Notes under the pieces: generated by a model
The model's input: only the letters and a program-made list of their open reading frames with translations
The model's database searches: none
Told to the model about the DNA's origin: nothing
Shown: positions 46,089 through 50,750 of the stretch, piece by piece
Position numbering within the stretch: the stretch's first letter is position 1
How the letters are laid out: the number at the start of each line of letters is the position of its first letter
NCBI GenBank assembly: GCA_015680685.1
Contig: MNCI01002928.1
Span: 1,829-52,578, forward strand
DNA length: 50,750 bases
Direction: 5' to 3'
Source: Gnetum montanum
Taxonomy: Eukaryota > Streptophyta > Gnetopsida > Gnetales > Gnetaceae
Made by a program: the position numbers and the translations under genes

Positions 46089-46884
46089 TGATGGGATGCG
46101 ATATCGCGGCGGCCGCGATATCGCATCCCACGCGATATCACGATGCGCCACTAAGTCTATAAATAAGAGGAAGCTCTCCCTTGCTTTCCATTCTAGGCCT
46201 AGACCGTAGCGAAACTCTGGTAGTTTGACCTCTCCAGAGATAGAATATTTTCCATGTGCTCGCAATAGGAGCTCCAAAGTGAACGGATCTTTATTCGAGC
46301 AAATATTGTACCTGAACACAAGTTTGTGTACGGCAATAAAGACGAACTTCTTAGATAAACCTTGCAGTGCATGGAATAGGCTAATTAAGAATTTATTTAC
46401 TGTTATATATTATTCATCATTTAATTGCTTTCTTAGTTAATTAAATCTCTCTCAACCCCTCTCTCCTAGTTAAGTGGCTCAGTATGACCGCTTCGAGCAT
46501 GTGCGTTATGCTTGGTGATCCCAGCAATGATTAGCGTTTGGTAACCAAGGTTGTATTGGTTCAGGGTGTGAACGGTAAGTGGGAACGGATGCTGACGCTA
46601 GGTTAATTCAGACTTAGTTAGTTAGTTAAAGTTAGTAATTAGTCTCTTCACCCTTCACATTATCAGCATAGGAGATAAAACCGAAAATTTATAAAAATCA
46701 TATACCTCAGACTTACTTAACCATACAACCGTGACAACTACAAGTAAGTCTAGGAAGATAATAAATGATTAACCTTAAATGTTCCATAAGGCGTGTAGGC
46801 ACTTAGTCTGTGGAGTTCGACTGGATCGCACATGCTATGCTCGTATTCGTATGGTTGAGTGTAGGGGTACCTTGCCACTCATCA
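46089..46884 (+). repeat. 3' LTR of E3
   Basis: TGATGGGATGCG to CACTCATCA. TATA box TATAAATA at 46158-46165. The U3 end has three GATATCGC-type units, two of them forming a perfect long hairpin. Partner of 37249-38091. Confidence 0.95.
46092..46130. repeat. Perfect 19-bp inverted repeat in the E3 U3 end
   Basis: TGGGATGCGATATCGCGGC (46092-46110), one central G, then its exact reverse complement (46112-46130). Each arm also contains the inner palindrome GCGATATCGC. GC-rich and CpG-rich against an AT-rich background. Confidence 0.95.
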
Positions 46885-46889
46885 GGTAC
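46885..46889. repeat. Target site duplication, right copy (E3)
   Basis: GGTAC, identical to 37244-37248. Confidence 0.92.
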
Positions 46890-48320
46890 ATAGGGTGATG
46901 CTCTCATTAATTTTCTTTATGAATCATTCCTACTTGTAGAGTAGAAAATGGTGAATGCAACCATGATGCCATTATGAGGAAAACCTTTCAAATCATTTCT
47001 CTTAATACATAGAAGCACATATCCATTAGCTCTAACTTCCAAAATCATCCATTAGGTTGAATCACCTAAGGCATAAATGTAGTCTTTGCTTTTAATTACT
47101 CTAAGTGGATCTTATTTTATAATAACAAGACTGAGTGCCTTGGCCTACAAAGATATTTGTTGCTTGTATTTTTTCTAGACAAAGAAACTCATTTAAAAGT
47201 GTCCCATCAAAGCTATTGTGCTATTAAGTAGGCAAGCTATTCTATAAGCAAACATTAAGTAAGTAGGCTACTTCATAAGCACAGAGTAGATGTGATCCAC
47301 CTCATAAGCGTCCCACCAAAGCTACCTCACTTAGACAAGTTATCCTATAAGTAGAAAAGTAAATATAACCCATTGTAAAAGCAAATATGGAAACTACAAC
47401 CTACTTTATATATAAAAGATGAGTGTCTACAATGCACTTATGCACTTAGAGCTACCGCTTGGCTCTATCTTTGTGGGTTACGACAGCCAAGGAGCATGTG
47501 CACTACCATTGGTTCTATCTTTTTGCCTTCCATGCAGGCTGCATGCTTGCATGTCATGTGAAATAATCATCTCATCAAGGTCTCAAACCCAAACTAAGAA
47601 TAATGGAAGACCCTGGATAGATCAACTTCATGCCATGACATGTAAGCAAGCTCTCAACCGCAACGTTAAAACCTTCTAGACAACATAGTTCCAGTTCTGC
47701 CGCCTTTTTGGCCACAGTAGATGCCTATCCATGCAAAGCAGTCCAAATATTCCATATTTGCTTAATGCCATGTAGCATCGTCCATGCTTGCGTTTTCCTG
47801 TACTTCTCAGTCACACCCAATGAACCACACCCATGTTAAGAGAAGGAGATTCAGTTGAAGAGTTCATGCCAACTTAAACCTGGAGACGAATCATGAAAGC
47901 AGCAAAGGAGATGGGTACATGACTGGGGCACGGAACGGCACGAGCCTGGAACAAGGGCTCATTAATGACGAGTAACCCGTTTATCTGTCTGTATTGAATT
48001 TGCAGTAGGGTTGTGCCAGAGGTAAGTGGCGTGCGTGAATCCAGCCAAGGAACCGCCGGCCCATTTTGTTATCCTTAATCTTTAATAGATACTAACAAAT
48101 GTGTAAAAGCTGTTCATGATCCGAAACCATTCACAGATAAAGATGGCAGAAAGGCTAAAATTAAAAATTTACAGAAAAGAAGGGCAGCGGCAAAATTGAA
48201 GGTTTGGATGTGTCCAATGATCTGGATGTGGTTAGTTGCAGCAAGAGATTGAGATGTGCCACTGTGCCATCTGATCGGGACTCTAAAGTCTTCATACTGC
48301 TTTGCCTGCTTGCCCTCTCT
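46890..48320. other. Spacer upstream of the ABCB gene
   Basis: No convincing ORF. The left part continues the pre-insertion DNA of E3. At 47201-47214 and 47310-47323 a GTCCCA(T/C)CAAAGCT word recurs, each copy followed by a TCTATAAG or CCTATAAG word, suggesting a decayed tandem repeat of about 109 bases. From about 47.6 kb the sequence becomes richer in GC, consistent with gene-proximal DNA. Confidence 0.5.
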
Positions 48321-48554
48321 TATTTAATGGCTCTATAGGAACAGCCGCTTGGAAATAGTTACTCATGCCATTAGAGTTGAATAGGGGCCATAAAGCTTAC
48401 ACGAGTCTTCATCCATTTAAGTCTCACCAAACTGAATTTGGACTTGCACTGTCTTGTGAGACTGGAATTCTTTCCTTCTGTTTTAAGCTTTCATATGCTT
48501 GGCAATGGTGGTTGACGGTGAGAAACTGTGTGTGTTTCGGACTGTGGATTGAGC
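48321..48554 (+). promoter_or_regulatory. Putative core promoter and 5' UTR of the ABCB gene
   Basis: A TATA-like TATTTAATGG lies at 48321-48330 after a pyrimidine-rich stretch. It is about 225 bases upstream of the start codon, a plausible distance for a plant leader. An in-frame TGA at 48519-48521 closes the frame upstream, so the coding start cannot lie further 5' without another exon. No transcript evidence. Confidence 0.35.
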
Positions 48555-48833
48555 ATGGATAGAGCAGAGGCAGAAGCAAAAGCAGCAGCATGGAGGCAGC
48601 AGGGAGTAGCAAGCAGAGAGCAGGAGGAGCAGAAACCCAAGAACAGAGTGCCCTTTTACAAGCTGTTTTCTTTTGCAGATTTCTGGGATTATGTTCTCAT
48701 GGCCCTGGGTTCCTTTGCTGCCATCGTCCATGGAGTCTCTGTGCCCCTCTGGTTTATCTTCTTTGGCAAGCTCATTAACAGCCTTGGTTTGGCTTATCTG
48801 AATCCTCCGGCTGCAGCAAAAATGGTGGCTAGG
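48555..48833 (+). CDS. ABCB (P-glycoprotein/MDR-type) transporter, exon 1
   Basis: Full-size ABCB proteins are ATP-driven membrane exporters of two transmembrane domains and two nucleotide-binding domains; several plant members move auxin. ATG at 48555 in the context GAGCATGGA is the first in frame after a stop at 48519. The 93 residues have a charged Ala/Glu/Gln-rich N-terminus, then [11 protein letters not shown] (residues 32-42), the typical opening of plant ABCBs, and the first membrane span (about 46-70). [14 protein letters not shown] (69-82) most resembles the ABCB2/ABCB10 group. The exon ends in M-V-A-R at the donor AGG/GTAATT. Base composition is much richer in GC than the flanking elements. 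The rest of the protein lies beyond the window. Confidence 0.92.
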
Positions 48834-49052
48834 GTAATTAAAAAAGCAAAGATTTTCATTGTTTTTTGGGTGAGAAGTAACTAATAAGACTTCTGGGTAG
48901 AGGTTTTGGGAGATTTGATTGAACTAGGATGTGGTTTTTCTATATGGGTTGGATTGAGTTCCGTGTTTTACTGAATTTTTGGACGAAAAGTAGGACTAGT
49001 ATTTTAGGTGTTGTGATTGATAGGTTTTTGTGGGTTGGCTTTGTTGCTCCAG
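48834..49052 (+). other. ABCB intron 1
   Basis: 219 bases, T-rich, GTAATT at the 5' end and TTGCTCCAG at the 3' end. Phase 0: splicing joins V-A-R to Y-S-W-D-F-V-Y-L, which restores the conserved protein. Confidence 0.88.
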
Positions 49053-49283
49053 TATTCTTGGGATTTTGTTTATCTGGCTCTTGTGATGATGGCTTCTTCC
49101 TGGGCTGAAGTTGCATGCTGGATGCAGTCTGGAGAAAGACAGGTTACTCGCATTCGTCTGGCTTATCTCAGGGCTATTCTGAATAGAGACATCAGTTACT
49201 TTGATGCCGAGTCCTTCTCTGGTGAAGTTGTTTCAGCCATTACTGCTGATATCCTTATCGTTCAGAATGCAATCTCTGAGAAG
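49053..49283 (+). CDS. ABCB transporter, exon 2
   Basis: 77 codons, residues 94-170. Starts [11 protein letters not shown] (second membrane span, about 96-118), then the highly conserved [16 protein letters not shown], then the intracellular loop with the coupling-helix region [18 protein letters not shown], and ends N-A-I-S-E-K at the donor AAG/GTAAAA. In the family the next exon begins V-G-N-F; that is not found in the window. No premature stop, so the gene appears functional, unlike its neighbours. Confidence 0.92.
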
Positions 49284-49568
49284 GTAAAATACCATTTATG
49301 TCCAGAGTCTTATGTTAGTAACGAGTGGGTCGGAACTCGGAAGTACTTACTGTGTTACGATGTAAAACAGAATTGTTTTTTGTTTCTGGGTGTGATGCAT
49401 GACAGGGTGTTAAAAAGGCTTTATTTTAAGCACTTACCCTTTAGGACAATTGTTGGTTGGAGGATTGGTCTGTGTCTCAAATATTTCTAAAATATGGCCG
49501 AATTCAAACAACGTTCTCATGCGTGCAAATTTCTCCATCTGCAGTGGAGCATAGACCTAATTCAAGCT

Positions 49569-49610
49569 CGTCATTTCTTGAACATTAATCGTCATTTCTT
49601 GAACATTAAT
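49569..49610 (+). repeat. 21-bp perfect tandem duplication
   Basis: A 21-base unit (starting CGTCATTTCTTG) at 49569-49589 is repeated exactly at 49590-49610. Confidence 0.92.
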
Positions 49611-49712
49611 GCGTAAATTTTGGACACGCAAACACCTGTGAAAATTCGTTTTAGGAGACTATCGCATAGGGTGCCTCCCGTATGGATACAGAAACCCAAA
49701 GAACAGTTTCAG

Positions 49713-49802
49713 CTGAAAAAGCTATGTGACATTTAAACAGATAAATTGAACTAGGAACTGAAAAAGCTATGTGACATTTAAACAGATAAATTGAACTAGG
49801 AA
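49713..49802 (+). repeat. 45-bp perfect tandem duplication
   Basis: The unit at 49713-49757 (starting CTGAAAAAGC) is repeated at 49758-49802 with no difference seen. Confidence 0.92.
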
Positions 49803-50068
49803 ATTTGATAAAGAAACTTAAATAGAATAACTATCCCAACCTTAAACAAGAAAAATAAAGTGGCAAGGAAAATAAAAAATTGTTGTTTTTTTTTAAATAA
49901 CCGGGAGTTTGAGAACTCCAAACATAAGCAAAAGTTTGATTTTAACGATCTATTTAGAAATAAACATTTGACAGACAGTAATGGTCTTGTTACAATAACC
50001 TCACATGAAATTAAAGATGATTAAGCAAAACAAAACTTAGCTCAACACAAAGCAATGATGATCCAGGC

Positions 50069-50102
50069 AGCAAAATGTGTAGCCCAGCAAAATGTGTAGC
50101 CC
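50069..50102 (+). repeat. 17-bp perfect tandem duplication
   Basis: AGCAAAATGTGTAGCCC twice in a row. Confidence 0.92.
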
Positions 50103-50132
50103 AGGTGCCTGCTATTTTGTGTTGTCTTCTTA

Positions 50133-50265
50133 GAACAGAAAATCGCTCTTGACTTTGGCTCCCAGCAGAACAGAAAATTGCTGCCCACTCTAGCTCTCAG
50201 CAAAACAGAAAAATCGCTACCCCTCTGGCCCCGCTACAACAAAAAAATCACTGCTGTCTGCGAGA
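50133..50265 (+). repeat. Degenerate tandem repeat of about 35 bp
   Basis: Three to four units starting AACAGAAAATCGCT, each followed by a pyrimidine-rich part (such as CTTTGGCTCCCAGCA). Confidence 0.75.
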
Positions 50266-50437
50266 GACTTGCCGCCCTGCCGTCTACCATCACCACATGA
50301 GGAGGACCGCGTAAGAATAGAGAGAGATGCTCACCTCTCCTCTGATCATCTTCAGAGAAACTAGTTTCTCTCCTGCTCTAGTTCCTCCACTTGCTGGCTA
50401 CTGGCTCTTCCCTCTAAATAGTGGCCTGGAGAGAGAA

Positions 50438-50601
50438 AAACCCTAACCCTAAACTACCAGCAACCTTTGCCATGTATTATTTTTTCCTTTTTCCTCATAT
50501 CGCTGCTACAAAGAAAAAGAAACAAAATAGGATAATCGTCATAGGTCATGAGTCATGGATGAATGCTTGTTCGTCTGTTGTTTATGGGCCAACAAAGCCC
50601 A
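50438..50601. promoter_or_regulatory. Telo-box and site II-like motifs
   Basis: AAACCCTAACCCTAAAC at 50438-50454 contains the plant telo-box AAACCCTAA. TGGGCC at 50585-50590 and AGCCCA at 50596-50601 are site II-type TGGGCY words on opposite strands. This pair of motifs is typical of plant promoters for ribosomal-protein and cell-cycle genes. In this intron it may be chance or an inserted promoter reading leftward; no gene is seen next to it. Confidence 0.35.
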
Positions 50602-50750
50602 CCAGCACATGGACAATGGCCATGTGCAAGCTTATGGCGCTTTATTTTTAATTTTATAATTTTTTTTTTTCTATTTTATTTTTTATTTTTTATTTTTAAA
50701 TATTGAACTTGTTCAAACAAGGCCCTATGCCTAGCATGGGTGAGGTTGGC

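Larger units (their letters stand above)
37249..46884 (+). mobile_element. E3: complete Athila-like LTR retrotransposon (9.6 kb)
   Basis: LTRs at 37249-38091 and 46089-46884, TSD GGTAC on both sides (37244-37248 and 46885-46889), intact tRNA-Asp primer site and purine tract. Order: gag, protease, RT, RNase H, integrase, then 1.7 kb noncoding. It lacks the post-pol ORF of E0 and E2. In the first 225 bases after the TATA box I count by eye about 16 differences between the LTRs, mostly transitions, so the insertion is not recent. Premature stops throughout. Confidence 0.95.
49284..50750 (+). other. ABCB intron 2, 5' part
   Basis: At least 1467 bases without a continuation of the coding frame. 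It holds four separate tandem duplications, telomere-like and TGGGCC motifs near 50.44-50.60 kb, and a T-rich tract at about 50645-50700. Part of it may be an inserted unit, but no known family is recognisable. Confidence 0.7.

Noticed and set aside
48528-48554. Upstream start for the ABCB protein at 48528
   Set aside because: The codon there is GTG; the first ATG in frame is at 48555, which also has the better context.
48483-48731. Minus-strand ORF over ABCB exon 1
   Set aside because: The plus strand encodes a conserved protein with matching splice sites; the antisense frame has no support.
49284-49490. Continuation of ABCB exon 2 to 49490 as one open frame
   Set aside because: The frame stays open by chance past the conserved donor AAG/GTAAAA; the residues after S-E-K do not resemble the family, where V-G-N-F should follow.

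Overview
The window looks like gene-poor nuclear DNA of a seed plant. It is AT-rich and most of it is decayed LTR retrotransposons, stacked and nested. At the right edge (48.55-50.75 kb) begins a plant ABCB (P-glycoprotein/MDR) transporter gene. The combination of very old elements, long spacers and a tRNA-Asp-type primer site (the Athila branch of Ty3/gypsy) would suit a gymnosperm, but the species is inference. I saw no tRNA, rRNA, CRISPR or prokaryotic feature.

Layout. 1-100: outer edge of an LTR on the minus strand, the rest of which lies off the left end. 101-2335: no recognisable gene. About 2.4-8.05 kb: a minus-strand Ty3/gypsy element with gag, protease, RT, RNase H and integrase, all broken, an iMet-like primer site and one LTR with a TATA box. 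8.05-11.37 kb: unassigned. 11.37-37.17 kb: an old plus-strand Athila-like element (here E0) that starts abruptly in integrase and runs through a downstream ORF to its 3' LTR. Two later elements split it. E2 (16487-28875, plus strand, TSD ACTAT) sits in the downstream ORF. E4 (30675-36866, minus strand, TSD GACAC) sits in the 3' LTR. 37.25-46.88 kb: a third complete Athila-like element, E3 (plus strand, TSD GGTAC). 46.89-48.55 kb: spacer and promoter region. 48555-50750: exons 1 and 2 of the ABCB gene and the start of intron 2.

How the elements relate. E0, E2, E3 and E4 share a tRNA-Asp-like primer site (seen in E2, E3 and E4), a polypurine tract of the form TGGGGGTA or AGGGGGTA, LTRs ending in CATCA, and a conserved noncoding block between integrase and the 3' LTR. 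E3 and E4 also share their R-U5 sequence but have unrelated U3 ends, each carrying its own array of short palindromes (GCGATATCGC in E3, CTCTAATAATTAGAG in E4) whose copy number differs between the two LTRs of one element. E4 keeps gag and protease but has lost RT, RNase H and integrase, so it is a non-autonomous derivative. E2 has lost most of the RT palm, and its remaining active-site motif reads FMDA instead of FMDD. E2 and E0 carry a long post-pol ORF with a coiled-coil-like C-terminal half.

Assembly quality limits the reading. There is a 46-base N run at 32554-32599. Each of the three isolated N positions (12371, 30876, 45753) coincides with about 155-196 bases that are present in a homologous copy but missing here. 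Element boundaries supported by LTR pairs and target duplications are firm. The ends of the 2.4-8 kb element and of E0 on the left are not.
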